In this document: piece after piece, positions 32,114 through 41,888 of the stretch
How positions within the stretch are numbered: position 1 is the stretch's first letter
Layout: each line of letters opens with the position of its first letter
From: Candidatus Poseidonia sp.
Lineage (GTDB): Archaea; Thermoplasmatota; Poseidoniia; Poseidoniales; Poseidoniaceae
NCBI GenBank assembly: GCA_030829545.1
Contig: JAURAI010000006.1
Span: 1 to 64,000 of the forward strand
Length of the DNA stretch: 64,000 bases
Reading direction: 5' to 3'
The notes under the pieces: model-generated
The model's database searches: none
What the model saw: only the letters and a program-made list of their open reading frames with translations
What the model was told of the DNA's origin: nothing
Translations under genes and position numbers: made by a program

Positions 32114-32983
32114 ATGAAGCAGAAGGCCGTACCCCTCACCATGCGAGGCGGCACCCAGAAGGCGTGGTTGTTGCTCACCATTTTATTGAGCACACCGCTC
32201 GTAGGCTGCCTCGGAACTGATGACGGGGACGAGAATGAGAATCCGATTACCCTGAACATCCACTATGATGCCACCGCCGGCATGATTGAACAACGCATCC
32301 AAAACGGCGCAACACTGTCAACAACGGGAGTTGAATTGACCTTTGATTTTGCCCGCGTCACCTCGAAAGCTGGCACCATGAAGGCATTCACCTACGACCC
32401 GGGAGATGACGATGACGGTTCAAACTCAGTCACGGTCAACGCCAATGAGCAAGCAGACATCACCTACACTTACCAGACGCACGGCTTGTTCACGGCTGTT
32501 CTCACGGCCGTTGACGAAAGCGATAATGTCCGCAGTATGGAACTTCAAATCCGCATTGACAAAGAAACGATATGGACGCAACCAAACACGGACGAACCGA
32601 CGCAGATGCCCGTTTCAACCATGCCCGATTGTGAATGTCCTGCGCCCGAAAAAATCAGCCTTGAGTCGACGATCACAAACCCAAGTGATTTGTTCCAAGC
32701 ACAGGTCACCGTGAGTTGGCACCTCGTCAATCCAGAAGGCGTTGCAGAAGCTACACATACCGAGCAAATTGGAAACGGTCAAGAGGCCTCATGGTCGCAT
32801 TCAGAATACAACATAGCAAAGGGAGATTGGTCCCTCGACGTGACGATTGATTCGGGGAACGATTCAATCGATGTGAATCACCGCGTCCTGGTGCTCTATG
32901 CCGAGGAAGAATCCCAACCAAATCCCTTTGATGCTCCTGTTTCAAACGAGCAAGAAACTTCACTTTCACAAAAAGAAAATTAA
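32114..32983 (+). CDS. Lipoprotein with PKD/Ig-like domains
   Basis: A 289-residue exported protein. The signal peptide (AWLLLTILLSTPLVGC) ends in a lipobox LVGC, so it is probably lipidated at Cys32 and anchored in the membrane. An acidic linker (GTDDGDENEN) leads to a beta-sandwich resembling PKD (TYTYQTHGLFTAVLTAVDES, residues ~115-140), followed after a Cys pair (DCECPAP) by a second sandwich with VSWHLVNPEG. The C-terminus is polar. It is likely an outer-surface lipoprotein; the ligand is unknown. GGAGGG lies ~15 bases before the ATG; a second ATG at 32141 gives a more typical lipoprotein signal length. Confidence 0.75.
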   Translation: MKQKAVPLTMRGGTQKAWLLLTILLSTPLVGCLGTDDGDENENPITLNIHYDATAGMIEQRIQNGATLSTTGVELTFDFARVTSKAGTMKAFTYDPGDDDDGSNSVTVNANEQADITYTYQTHGLFTAVLTAVDESDNVRSMELQIRIDKETIWTQPNTDEPTQMPVSTMPDCECPAPEKISLESTITNPSDLFQAQVTVSWHLVNPEGVAEATHTEQIGNGQEASWSHSEYNIAKGDWSLDVTIDSGNDSIDVNHRVLVLYAEEESQPNPFDAPVSNEQETSLSQKEN

Positions 32984-33001
32984 AACTTAAACTAAAGTTT
33001 T
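32982..33001 (+). terminator. Inverted repeat after the lipoprotein stop
   Basis: AAAACTT pairs with AAGTTTT across a 6-base loop, overlapping the TAA stop codon. A second small hairpin CTCGC/GCGAG follows at about 33012-33029. The stem is AT-only, so terminator function is a weak guess. Confidence 0.25.
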
Positions 33002-33124
33002 CAGTTGACTGCTCGCCCATAAAGCGAGTTTGAGGTAGGGTGTCAAGCCACAGATGACCCCGCGCCCTCTTTCCTTTCTTCATATAGGGAAGCCTGCACA
33101 GTCGAGCACAAGACGTGATGCAAG

Positions 33125-34159
33125 ATGGCAACGAAAAGCAAGAAAAAAGTCAAGATTGAAGTTGAAAAGAATGAAACACCTGAGGAGGAAGAGGACCTCC
33201 TGATGGCAGAGGATGAAGAGGTCAGCGTGACCATTGAAGATTTGCCAGGTGTTGGACCTGCGACAGCAGAAAAACTCCGTGAAGCAGGATTCGAGGAACT
33301 CCTCGCTCTCGCCGTTATGTCCCCCGCCGACCTTGCTGAAGAAGCAGAACTTGGCGAGGCAGTCTCAGCAAAGATCATCGCTGCAGCAAAGAAAATGGCC
33401 AACATCGGTGGATTCGTTTCCGGTGACGCCCTCCTCGAACGCCGACGTGAAGTGCAGAAACTCTCATCCAAGGTCCAATCCATTGACGACCTCCTCGGAG
33501 GCGGCTTTGAAACCCAAGCACTTGTGGAAGTGTACGGGGAATTCGGAAGTGGAAAGACCCAGATCGGTCATCAACTCGCTGTGAACTGCAGCCTTCCAGT
33601 TGAGCAGGGCGGTCTTGATGGTGATGTCTTTTACATCGATACAGAGGATACCTTCCGTCCAGAACGTATCACTCAAATGGCACGCGGTCACGGACTCGAC
33701 CCCGAATATGTGCTCTCACGAATCCATGTGGCTCGAGCTTACAATTCCGCTCACCAAATGCTTCTTGCTGACGAAATCAAGAGGATGAGCAAGGGCTTGA
33801 ATGTCAAGATGATCATCGTTGATTCACTGACCAGTCATTTCCGTGCTGAATTCATCGGACGTGGAATGCTTGCTCGACGACAACAAAAACTCAACAGTCA
33901 CCTGAAGGACTTGAAGCAACTGGCCGACATCAACAACGCTTTGGTGCTCGTAACCAATCAAGTTCACTCAAAGCCAGACGCTATGTGGGGCGACCCAACC
34001 AAGCCGATTGGCGGTCACATCCTCGCCCACGCCAGCACCTTCCGACTCTACCTTCGCAAGGCAAAGGGCGGACGAAGAATCGCTCGTTTGGTCGACTCTC
34101 CAAACCTCCCGGATGGAGAATGTGTCTACCAAGTCACCGAAGAAGGACTGCGCGACTGA
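33125..34159 (+). CDS. radA: DNA repair and recombination protein RadA
   Basis: Archaeal RecA/Rad51 recombinase that forms filaments on single-strand DNA and exchanges strands. The 344-residue protein has a charged tail (1-35), a helix-hairpin-helix domain ([20 protein letters not shown], ~36-95), Walker A GEFGSGKT (138-145), the [13 protein letters not shown] segment, Walker [10 protein letters not shown], and loop L2 around [20 protein letters not shown]. The linker has FVSG where many RadA proteins have an FxxA interaction motif. A TATA-like CATATAGG lies about 45 bases upstream. The ftsZ gene follows 65 bases downstream. Confidence 0.97.
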   Translation: MATKSKKKVKIEVEKNETPEEEEDLLMAEDEEVSVTIEDLPGVGPATAEKLREAGFEELLALAVMSPADLAEEAELGEAVSAKIIAAAKKMANIGGFVSGDALLERRREVQKLSSKVQSIDDLLGGGFETQALVEVYGEFGSGKTQIGHQLAVNCSLPVEQGGLDGDVFYIDTEDTFRPERITQMARGHGLDPEYVLSRIHVARAYNSAHQMLLADEIKRMSKGLNVKMIIVDSLTSHFRAEFIGRGMLARRQQKLNSHLKDLKQLADINNALVLVTNQVHSKPDAMWGDPTKPIGGHILAHASTFRLYLRKAKGGRRIARLVDSPNLPDGECVYQVTEEGLRD

Positions 34160-34224
34160 AACGGTGAATGAAGCGAGGGGCCGAAACAGGCTCCAATTGC
34201 CTTCTCCATGGCGGCACATTCAAA

Positions 34225-35376
34225 ATGTCGGGAAGCAAAATATTGCTTATGCGACATCTCATTGAGCGTGTTCTCGAGTTATCTGATGAAGAACAACGAA
34301 TTGTTCCCCACGAGCAAGTGCCTGGCCAAGGCACAGAAGAGGAGCTCCAAGCACTTCTTGAATCGCTGCAACCAAGAATCCGAGTCTATGGGGTCGGTGG
34401 AGCAGGATGCAATGCAGTCAATCGTCTCTTCGATGAGAAATTATTCGATTCCTCCTACGTTACAGGGTACGCAATCAATACCGATGCACAGGCACTCCTA
34501 CAGTCCCCGATCGAAGAGAAGGTTCTGATTGGACGGACAGCACGTGGCCGTGGAGCTGGTGGTGACCCAACCAAAGGAGAAGCAGCAGCACTTGAATCGG
34601 AAATGGTCTTGCGACGCATCACCAATGACACACAACTTGCCATCATTACCGCAGGTATGGGCGGTGGTTCGGGAACCGGGGCAGCAGGACATATTGCTCG
34701 CCTGGCAAAGGCCCAAGGCGCCATGACCATCGCCGTCGTTACCTATCCGTTCAAATCAGAAGGTTCACTTCGTAAACAGAATGCTGAATGGGGATTGGAG
34801 CGCTTGAGAGAGCATTGTGACACCATTCTCGTTATTCCCAACGAGCGCTTGTTGGAAATTGAAGGCGTAAAGGACCTTCCCATTGCAAGTGCCTTCCGTG
34901 TTGGCGATGAACTCCTTGTGCGTTCGATTACTGGAGTAACAGAATTGCTCACCACGGACGGCATGGTTAACCTTGACTTTGAGGATCTGCGAGCCGTCAT
35001 CAATTCGGGTGGTGGCGTAGCAATGATTGGATTGGGTGCGGCCAGAGGACCAGGTCGTGCAGAAGCTGCAACGATGGAAGCCCTCCACTCGCCGCTGCTT
35101 GAACTCGATATGAGCGATGCCCGTGGAGCCCTCATCAATGTCGTTGGTGGAAGCAGCCTGACCTTGGGTGAGGCAGAACGCTGCGCTCAACTTATTCAGG
35201 AACAAATTTCACCGAATGCGAAGATCATATGGGGTGCTGCCGTGGATGAATCACTCGGTGATGACCTCCGCGTGATGCTCGTGCTCACCGGTGTCAAGAG
35301 TGCCCAGATTCACGGTTCAAGCGAGAACAGACAACTTCGAGCACTCCGCAATCGGCAGATTGAATTCGTCAATTGA
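34225..35376 (+). CDS. ftsZ: Cell division protein FtsZ
   Basis: Tubulin-like GTPase that assembles the division ring. From ATG 34225 it has 383 residues: an N-terminal ~50-residue extension, GVGGAGCNAVNRL, the GTP signature ITAGMGGGSGTGAAG, and the T7 loop NLDFEDLRAV that completes the active site of the next subunit. The C-terminal tail is short and basic (ENRQLRALRNRQIEFVN) and lacks a bacterial FtsA-binding motif. An alternative start is ATG 34249. The frame further upstream (34168) overlaps the radA tail region and looks non-coding. Its stop abuts the convergent exported-protein gene. Confidence 0.96.
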   Translation: MSGSKILLMRHLIERVLELSDEEQRIVPHEQVPGQGTEEELQALLESLQPRIRVYGVGGAGCNAVNRLFDEKLFDSSYVTGYAINTDAQALLQSPIEEKVLIGRTARGRGAGGDPTKGEAAALESEMVLRRITNDTQLAIITAGMGGGSGTGAAGHIARLAKAQGAMTIAVVTYPFKSEGSLRKQNAEWGLERLREHCDTILVIPNERLLEIEGVKDLPIASAFRVGDELLVRSITGVTELLTTDGMVNLDFEDLRAVINSGGGVAMIGLGAARGPGRAEAATMEALHSPLLELDMSDARGALINVVGGSSLTLGEAERCAQLIQEQISPNAKIIWGAAVDESLGDDLRVMLVLTGVKSAQIHGSSENRQLRALRNRQIEFVN

Positions 35377-35991
35377 TCACTTTTTTGATGTCGTCCAAAG
35401 AAGGGCGACAATGCCCACAAGTGCGACCAAGAGAAGAATTCGGTCGCCAGGGTCAAGCCCGTTGATTCCCTCGCTGGGCATCAAATCTCCTTCAAAATCA
35501 ATACCAGCAATTGCGTACGATGCAGTCGCCCACGCATCTCCACTCGTATCCCCGTTGCCATTCACAGCATTTCCATTGATGACAAAATCTGTCCGGCTGG
35601 AGGTGTCAGACGGTGAAATCCAACTCAGGTTCCAAACACGCTGATAGGTTCCGTTCAAACGATGCGTCAATCCTCCGTCGAGATACTGAATTTCTGAATC
35701 ATTGAATTCGAAGGTACCGTTGCTCGCTGTCAATCGAAACCCACCTTGAGATTCGTTTTGTTCTTGAGCAACATCACTCGTGACCGTTAGGGTCAACGCG
35801 TAGGTTGTGTTCGCTTCATAGCCGTCGGGTAAACCCGCAAGTTGAACACTCACTGAATCGACTTGTGTGTGACACAAACACCCTTGGTTGGCCTCGCTTC
35901 CAAGCCCATAAGGCGAACCCGTGACTGCGGGCATCATCAAAAACAGGCCGAGCACGCTGAGTAAAACAAAGCGTTCCGCATGGGTGTTCAC
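35377..35991 (-). CDS. Exported Reeler/anchor-V-like protein with CxCH motif
   Basis: A 204-residue protein: signal peptide (FVLLSVLGLFLMMPAVTGS), then GSEANQGCLCHTQ at about residues 32-44, a beta-sandwich (LPDGYEANTTYALTLTVTSD ... GGFRLTASNGTF ... NGTYQRVWNLSWISPS), and a C-terminal TM (LLLVALVGIVALLWT) followed by KK. The sandwich resembles the Reeler-like domain that in many bacteria follows a CxxCH haem motif; here the spacing is CxCH, which is not a standard c-haem site. It is therefore a membrane-anchored surface protein, possibly metal- or haem-binding. Confidence 0.7.
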   Translation of the reverse strand: MNTHAERFVLLSVLGLFLMMPAVTGSPYGLGSEANQGCLCHTQVDSVSVQLAGLPDGYEANTTYALTLTVTSDVAQEQNESQGGFRLTASNGTFEFNDSEIQYLDGGLTHRLNGTYQRVWNLSWISPSDTSSRTDFVINGNAVNGNGDTSGDAWATASYAIAGIDFEGDLMPSEGINGLDPGDRILLLVALVGIVALLWTTSKK

Positions 35992-36102
35992 ATGGCTTTG
36001 TCACGGCCGACTCGTATGATTCTTCCCGTTGCCTTGGAAACGATGCATTGCGCGTTCAAGAAAAACCATCCATTAAGTAGGATAAGACACGGAAGTAGTT
36101 GC

Positions 36103-36627
36103 ATGATTGGTGAATTTGAACTTCCAGAAGTTGAAGACGACGATGACATGGACATCTACGCTGCGCTCGGTTTGAACACCCCTGTTGGTGAGGATGTTGT
36201 CGCTGAATCATCCCCAGCAGCCATGAACCTGTATGACCCTCTTGCAGCCTTCATGGACGACGAAGAGGAAGAAGGCCTCACCTTCGGCCAAATGGAAGCA
36301 TCTGCAGTCCCCGTCGAAGAACTTCTCGCCACCCTCGCACGTGACTTGTTTAATCACGAATTGCTGCAAAAGGTCTTGCCAAATCACACGGCGGACATGA
36401 AATCGATGCGAGTCCACAAAGACCGCGACGCCTACCACCTTTCGCTCATCATCGACATGGGCGGCGAACACATCAAACCCTTTGCCACTGTTGTCGCAGT
36501 AGAAGACCAATGGAAACCGCTGAATCCACCAAAGGGCCTCCATGCACGATGGAAACCGGTCTACGACTCCCTGTGCAAGGCCCTGACCGACGCACTCTCT
36601 CAGCAAGGGCTTCCTTCAAGCCTCTGA
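36103..36627 (+). CDS. Acidic protein of unknown function
   Basis: A 174-residue protein from ATG 36103. The first ~70 residues are very acidic and probably disordered (PEVEDDDDMDIYAALGL, FMDDEEEEG). The rest looks like a compact alpha/beta domain (LATLARDLFNHELLQKVLPN, YHLSLIIDMGGEHI, KPVYDSLCKALTDALSQQ). No family is recognised. The upstream frame from 35980 has no sensible sequence, so the shorter start is used. The 3' end overlaps the convergent OsmC gene by 12 bases. Confidence 0.6.
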   Translation: MIGEFELPEVEDDDDMDIYAALGLNTPVGEDVVAESSPAAMNLYDPLAAFMDDEEEEGLTFGQMEASAVPVEELLATLARDLFNHELLQKVLPNHTADMKSMRVHKDRDAYHLSLIIDMGGEHIKPFATVVAVEDQWKPLNPPKGLHARWKPVYDSLCKALTDALSQQGLPSSL

Positions 36628-37008
36628 AGTGTTAAGTTCAATACGCCAGTCAAATACGATGGACGAGTCCATCGAATGCGAAACGCTGCAATACTTCTCA
36701 TGACTCTTGGAGACGATGCGCTCCAACAATTTCAGTGGTACATCTCCAACCACATGGTAAACCATGGTAATGGTCTTGAAAACTCGTGGTGCGGTAGTGG
36801 CACGTGTTGAATCCAACTCAACCCATGCTTTGGTGAAAGAACGGTCTTTGAGTCCTACCACCACGTCCGCAAGGGAACAGGCCCCGACCATTTGGAGTGC
36901 CAGTTGCATTGGACTTGGCCCGTCCTCAAAATTAATGTCAATCGATTGACCTGCTGCGTTGGTACACGTCATGTCGTGTCCTCCGGTCCATTCTACACGG
37001 CCCTGCAT
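36616..37008 (-). CDS. OsmC-family protein
   Basis: A 130-residue OsmC/Ohr-type protein. The catalytic peroxidatic Cys lies in MQLALQMVGACSLADVV (about residues 34-50) and the second in SHEKYCSVSHSM, both in the typical positions. OsmC proteins reduce organic hydroperoxides in the cytoplasm with a thiol donor; several archaeal members have unknown substrates. The gene is divergent from icd with a 58-base gap, so the two promoters overlap. Confidence 0.88.
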   Translation of the reverse strand: MQGRVEWTGGHDMTCTNAAGQSIDINFEDGPSPMQLALQMVGACSLADVVVGLKDRSFTKAWVELDSTRATTAPRVFKTITMVYHVVGDVPLKLLERIVSKSHEKYCSVSHSMDSSIVFDWRIELNTSEA

Positions 37009-37066
37009 AGACAGGCGAGGAGCGGTTCATTCTTGAAGTGGACCCATGTCGCCTTAAACGAGACAC

Positions 37067-38293
37067 ATGGCAGGCACACCCGTTACAATGGAAAATGGAC
37101 AACTCAACATTCCCAACGACCCAATGATTCACTACATTGAGGGTGATGGAATCGGTGTTGACATCACACCGGTCATGATGAAAGTGGTCAACGCTTCTGT
37201 GGAGAAAGCCTATGCCGGCGAAAAGGAAATTCAATGGAACGAAGTTCTCGCTGGAGAAAAAGCGTTCAATGCCACCGGCGAATGGTTGCCTCAGGCAACC
37301 TTGGACGCTATGAAATCGGGCCTCGTCTCAATCAAAGGACCTTTGACCACTCCCGTTGGTGGAGGTATCCGTTCACTCAACGTTGCACTACGCCAAAAAC
37401 TCGACCTCTATGCCTGTGTTCGACCCGTTCGTTGGTACGACGGAACCCCCTCGCCAGTCAAGGCTCCTGGCGACGTTGACATGATCATCTTCCGTGAAAA
37501 CAGTGAAGACGTTTATGCTGGCATCGAATGGGAATCTGGCAGCGAGGATGTCAAGAAAGTCATTGATTTCCTCCAAAACGAAATGGGCGTTGACAAAATT
37601 CGCTTTCCAAATACATCCGGAATCGGCATCAAACCCATCTCCAGCGAAGGCACCGCTCGTATCGTTCGTGCAGCGATTCAATACGCCATTGACAATGACA
37701 AACCAAGCGTCACCATCGTCCACAAAGGCAACATCATGAAATTCACCGAAGGTGGTTTCCGAGACTGGGGCTACGCTCTGGCAAAGGAAGAGTTTGGGGC
37801 AACGGAACTTGACGGAGGGCCTTGGTGCACCATGACCAATCCCCTCAGTGGAAACACCATCCTCATCAAGGACGTCATCGCTGATGCCATGCTCCAACAA
37901 ATCATTACCCGCCCTGCCGAATACAGCGTCCTGACGACCATGAACCTCAACGGCGACTACATTTCCGACGCTCTTGCAGCTCAGGTTGGTGGAATCGGTA
38001 TCGCACCTGGTGCCAACATCAACTATGACACCGGCATTTCAATCTTCGAAGCAACCCACGGCACGGCACCAAAGTACGCCGGACAAAACAAAGTCAACCC
38101 CGGTTCACTCATCCTCTCTGCAGAGATGATGATGCGACACATGGGGTGGACTGAGGCTGCAGACCTCATCGTCAAAGGCATGGAAGGCGCCATCTCGAAC
38201 AAGACGGTCACCTACGACTTTGAGCGTCTGATGGACGATGCAACATTGCTTTCATGCAGCGCCTTTGGCGATGCAATGATTCAGCATATGTGA
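37067..38293 (+). CDS. icd: Isocitrate dehydrogenase (NADP-type)
   Basis: Oxidative decarboxylation of isocitrate to 2-oxoglutarate in the TCA cycle. The 408-residue protein follows the bacterial dimeric type: [58 protein letters not shown] (with the Ser that is phosphorylated in enteric bacteria equivalent to this region), [18 protein letters not shown], and the C-terminal coenzyme region [19 protein letters not shown] and [16 protein letters not shown] preference is assumed from family. TATA is not obvious; the OsmC gene is divergent. Confidence 0.95.
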   Translation: MAGTPVTMENGQLNIPNDPMIHYIEGDGIGVDITPVMMKVVNASVEKAYAGEKEIQWNEVLAGEKAFNATGEWLPQATLDAMKSGLVSIKGPLTTPVGGGIRSLNVALRQKLDLYACVRPVRWYDGTPSPVKAPGDVDMIIFRENSEDVYAGIEWESGSEDVKKVIDFLQNEMGVDKIRFPNTSGIGIKPISSEGTARIVRAAIQYAIDNDKPSVTIVHKGNIMKFTEGGFRDWGYALAKEEFGATELDGGPWCTMTNPLSGNTILIKDVIADAMLQQIITRPAEYSVLTTMNLNGDYISDALAAQVGGIGIAPGANINYDTGISIFEATHGTAPKYAGQNKVNPGSLILSAEMMMRHMGWTEAADLIVKGMEGAISNKTVTYDFERLMDDATLLSCSAFGDAMIQHM

Positions 38294-38307
38294 GCAGTTA
38301 ACCTGTT

Positions 38308-41300
38308 TCAATGCTTGAGCCAAGGCTTGAGCGTACGATGGTTCTTGGTGACACTGAACCCGAATTTTTCTTCGATGGCTCGGTCGAGAAGGGTGAAATC
38401 TCCGTCCATTGTTGCCACGAGCACCGATCCAATGTCGGGCAGCGGTTGTGAAGCCAAATGCATTGCAAGTCGGTAGATGTCCAAATCAGTTTCCTCAGGA
38501 TAGATCTCCTTGTTATCGATGGTGGTTCGGTAGGTGATACCTCGCATTTGCTTCAGGGAAGTGAGGTCGGCAAATACATCGGCATGGTGCTTAAGGAAGG
38601 TATCGAGTTGTTCAGAGGACGTGGGGAGTTCGGAGAGCATTTCTGAAGTGGGCGTCCAGGTACTGTACTGGGAGAGGACCTCATCAACCAGCGACAACAT
38701 GACATCTTCGCCCATTGTCTTCTTGAGCGTTTCAGCGTCGATCATAGCGCCTTGGAAGCGGTGAATCAATCGGTTGTCCTTCGCAAATTGCTTCAATTCG
38801 CCCCGAACGTCGTCAGGAATCATGAGAAGAAGGTGCTTTTCTTTTGCATGGTGGAGGAGGATGTGATGGAAGCGATTGGAGCCGAGAATATCGAGATTGG
38901 TTTCAAAGACCAGTTTCATGTGTTGGTAAACGCGTTCAACCAACGCATCGACGAGAATGTTGGTATCGACGATGACCAAGGGTGCAAGCGAGAGATTGCG
39001 AAGGAAGCGACGCTTTGCGGTCGTAATGTTGTCTTTGTATTGGGAAAAGAGTGATTGTTCGACACCTGCAAGTCTGCGACGGTCTGAAGCGGAAAACTTG
39101 GTTGAGTTTTGTGCTCGTTCAAGGTACATCAGCCCCTCAAACGCGCCTTCCTCTGCTACTCCTTTTGCGAGTTCGTAGATCTCGTTCATGGTCGGTGAGG
39201 AGCTTTGCATGATTTGCCTGAATTGCTGTTCAATTTGGCTTCTTGAACGGCGAAGGTCCCTGCTGATGCGGGTGGAGGCAGCCGTGACGCGCCCGAGGAA
39301 GGGCTCGGCCGGTAGGACGTGGGATTTCTCATAGGGGTAATTTCTCAACAAGTCCAATTCTTCTTCGTTGTAGACCGTACGTGATTTTTCGATTAAATTT
39401 CCTTCAACGTCTTCCTCGGTGTAGGTTTTTCGCATTTGAACATGGGAACGAACAAGTCGTGTTGCGGCATCGGTATCCTTGGAGGCCGTGTGGCACACAT
39501 TGAGATAGAGTTTGAAGCGCTCGGTGATGGCTGTTTTCAGTGCAGGGACTTTCTGCATGAGCGATACGGCTTCCGAGTATTGTTGGGCGTGAGCATAGTG
39601 AATGAGGGCCTTGCGGTAAAGAGCCAAAGGCAAGGCGATAGCAGAGTCGTCATCATCGCTTTCGCCCGACTGAACACTTCGCTTTGTACTGTGGCGCTGT
39701 GCACTGAACAACTCGGCTGCTCGCGTGTACTCCCTCGCTGAATTGAGTTCATCACCGTTGGATGCGAAAAGTGCAGCACGTGTAAGTGGAGCCCATGGAG
39801 AGCGGGGGTCATGTTGTTGGTACCATTCGACAACACCTGAGAGGCCAAGGTCATGCTCGAGTACGAGGAATGCAAAGGAATCGATGAGACGCATGGGCAG
39901 GTTTTGATCCTCCATCATGGCGTTGATTGCTTCTGTATCTTCAGATTGTGCCATACCGATGTGATAGCGTTGAAGATAGCCGTTCATCGTCAAGGAGAGC
40001 AGCATGACGTCAAAGAGACGTCGTTCAATGGGTGAAATCTTCAATTCATCCAAACTATTGCCCATGTTTTTGATGTGTGTGTGACTGACCACGCCATCAC
40101 TCGTCAAAGCACGACTGATTGGAGAAAAGGCCTTCATCGCAGTGGTGTTGAAAACGGCTGCCAATTCCGGCGTGTCCTTGTAGATGCCTTCCATCAAAAG
40201 CAGGAGATGCTCTGCTATGGGCGTCAATACATCGGGTACTTCCGCTCCGTGAATGGCTTGCAGAGCTTGCTCACGAGAGTTCACCAAGTGTTCTCGCAGT
40301 TCATACGGAAGACGAGCAGGAGCGACGTGACAGACGAAGAGGGCCACATAGGGGTGCGAGAGTGCCAGCATTGAGTCCGTTGAAAGGATGCGAGCCAAGC
40401 GTTCGATGTCCAAACCTTCCATCAAAAGATGAATGGCAGTGGATTTGATTTCAGGCCAAGTGTGACCTTGTACATCGGTCAATGCATTTGCGGCTGCAAG
40501 ACGAATGGGTTCAGCAAGTTTGACTTCACTGATGATGTGAAACCATGCTTGCTCTTCGAGGTCGGGCAGGAAGCCAAGCAACCAATCGTTGGCACGCTGA
40601 TCGTCCAAGGAGATAATGAGGGGTAACAATTCGACCACGTCAGAATGGACATCCAAACGAAGACCACCCAGTACATCGAGTGCTTCCTCGTCCTTCTTTT
40701 CACGATGAAGTGCCTTGAGACGCCACCAGGTGAGGCGGTCTATGGCCTCACTGACGCCTGCATCAGAAAGCAGCGCTATCCCTGCTTCAAGTTCAGAAGA
40801 GGTCAGTGACTCCGCATCATTCGGAGCATGTTCCCAAGCCAGCAAATGGCGTGCTTTCGTGAGTGAGTCATCACCCTTGACCGCCAACGTTGCTGCCCAA
40901 TCATTGACCTCTCCCGCCATCAGGGACGCAAGGTCTTCAAGAGCGCTGTGCAATGGTTCATCTGATTTTTTACAGGCGGTGGAGACGGCTTTGGTAACCA
41001 GTTGACCGGCATGAATCATCAACAAGAAGGTCACAAAGGCGAGTGAATCTTTCATGCCCGTGAGATGGTCGTCCAAGACGACTTTCCGATTTCCACTGAC
41101 CTGATTGGTCACCTTTTGCAAGGCTACTTTTGTTTCGGGGTCTTCAGCGCCAGCACTGGCGAGTTTGAGAACGGTGAGCAGTTCATCGCGATTGCGCGGA
41201 TCGATGTTGAAAAACGAAGTTCCCATGGATTTGTTTTTGCTTTGCTGTTTTGCCTTCGCTTTGGGGAAGGCGAGAAATTGTGAAAGTAACATCGTTTTTT

Positions 41301-41679
41301 CTCCGACAAGATGCCAGACTGGATGAACGCCTTCACTCATACAGGTTTCGCGCAGAGCCTTCTCATTGTCGTTCCAAGCCTCATCCCATTCGTCGGCGTC
41401 CATTTGCTTGTGAATCAGAAGTCCAGCGAGTTGGAAGGCTGTAGAATAAGGCGTTTCATCGATGATGGCTTGCGGCAAGGGCAACCAACTTGTATGCGAT
41501 TGTCCGGCTCCTCGACCACCACGACGCATGCGACTTCGTGGACGGTTCATGCTTGGCCGACGCGGCGTGGGGCTTTCCTCGTCCTCATCAGCCGCAGGAG
41601 GTTCTTCCTCATGTGCGGCGTAAACCAGCACCGAGCGGAGCGCTTTGTCGAGCATTTTCCATGCCGCTTCACGGTTCAT
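38308..41679 (-). CDS. Giant PIN-domain protein with long helical-repeat region
   Basis: About 1,123 residues from ATG 41679 (further in-frame ATGs at 41706, 41742 and 41886). The C-terminal ~210 residues are a PIN nuclease domain: VIVDTNILVDAL supplies the first Asp, MIPDDVRGELKQF the next acidic position, EETDLDIYRLAM and VLVATMDGDFTLLDRAI the remaining catalytic acids, so it looks active. Everything before is helical, TPR/HEAT-like, with an acidic, Arg/Pro-rich tract near the N-terminus (EEEPPAADEDEESPTPRR then RSRMRRGGRGAG). PIN enzymes cleave RNA. No antitoxin gene is adjacent, so a housekeeping RNA-processing role is likelier than a toxin. No named family fits the full length. Confidence 0.7.
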   Translation of the reverse strand: MNREAAWKMLDKALRSVLVYAAHEEEPPAADEDEESPTPRRPSMNRPRSRMRRGGRGAGQSHTSWLPLPQAIIDETPYSTAFQLAGLLIHKQMDADEWDEAWNDNEKALRETCMSEGVHPVWHLVGEKTMLLSQFLAFPKAKAKQQSKNKSMGTSFFNIDPRNRDELLTVLKLASAGAEDPETKVALQKVTNQVSGNRKVVLDDHLTGMKDSLAFVTFLLMIHAGQLVTKAVSTACKKSDEPLHSALEDLASLMAGEVNDWAATLAVKGDDSLTKARHLLAWEHAPNDAESLTSSELEAGIALLSDAGVSEAIDRLTWWRLKALHREKKDEEALDVLGGLRLDVHSDVVELLPLIISLDDQRANDWLLGFLPDLEEQAWFHIISEVKLAEPIRLAAANALTDVQGHTWPEIKSTAIHLLMEGLDIERLARILSTDSMLALSHPYVALFVCHVAPARLPYELREHLVNSREQALQAIHGAEVPDVLTPIAEHLLLLMEGIYKDTPELAAVFNTTAMKAFSPISRALTSDGVVSHTHIKNMGNSLDELKISPIERRLFDVMLLSLTMNGYLQRYHIGMAQSEDTEAINAMMEDQNLPMRLIDSFAFLVLEHDLGLSGVVEWYQQHDPRSPWAPLTRAALFASNGDELNSAREYTRAAELFSAQRHSTKRSVQSGESDDDDSAIALPLALYRKALIHYAHAQQYSEAVSLMQKVPALKTAITERFKLYLNVCHTASKDTDAATRLVRSHVQMRKTYTEEDVEGNLIEKSRTVYNEEELDLLRNYPYEKSHVLPAEPFLGRVTAASTRISRDLRRSRSQIEQQFRQIMQSSSPTMNEIYELAKGVAEEGAFEGLMYLERAQNSTKFSASDRRRLAGVEQSLFSQYKDNITTAKRRFLRNLSLAPLVIVDTNILVDALVERVYQHMKLVFETNLDILGSNRFHHILLHHAKEKHLLLMIPDDVRGELKQFAKDNRLIHRFQGAMIDAETLKKTMGEDVMLSLVDEVLSQYSTWTPTSEMLSELPTSSEQLDTFLKHHADVFADLTSLKQMRGITYRTTIDNKEIYPEETDLDIYRLAMHLASQPLPDIGSVLVATMDGDFTLLDRAIEEKFGFSVTKNHRTLKPWLKH

Positions 41680-41888
41680 CGTGGCTACCCTGACATTCTT
41701 TGTCATGGGTCTTGAAAACGCTGCCTTCAAGCAGGTTTCCATGTATGCCTCATCCAACGATTCATCCCCTCGTCCCTTCGGCCGTTTCGGGTTGCTTTCA
41801 ATGCACCGATGGAGATGGATGAACGGTAGAAGGCCACAAACACATACTTCCTTGAACCAAGGCACCCTCAGGTAAGACGGGTGCAACC

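Noticed and set aside
38308-41886. Toxin-antitoxin interpretation of the PIN protein.
   Set aside because: Far too large, and no small DNA-binding partner gene overlaps or precedes it.
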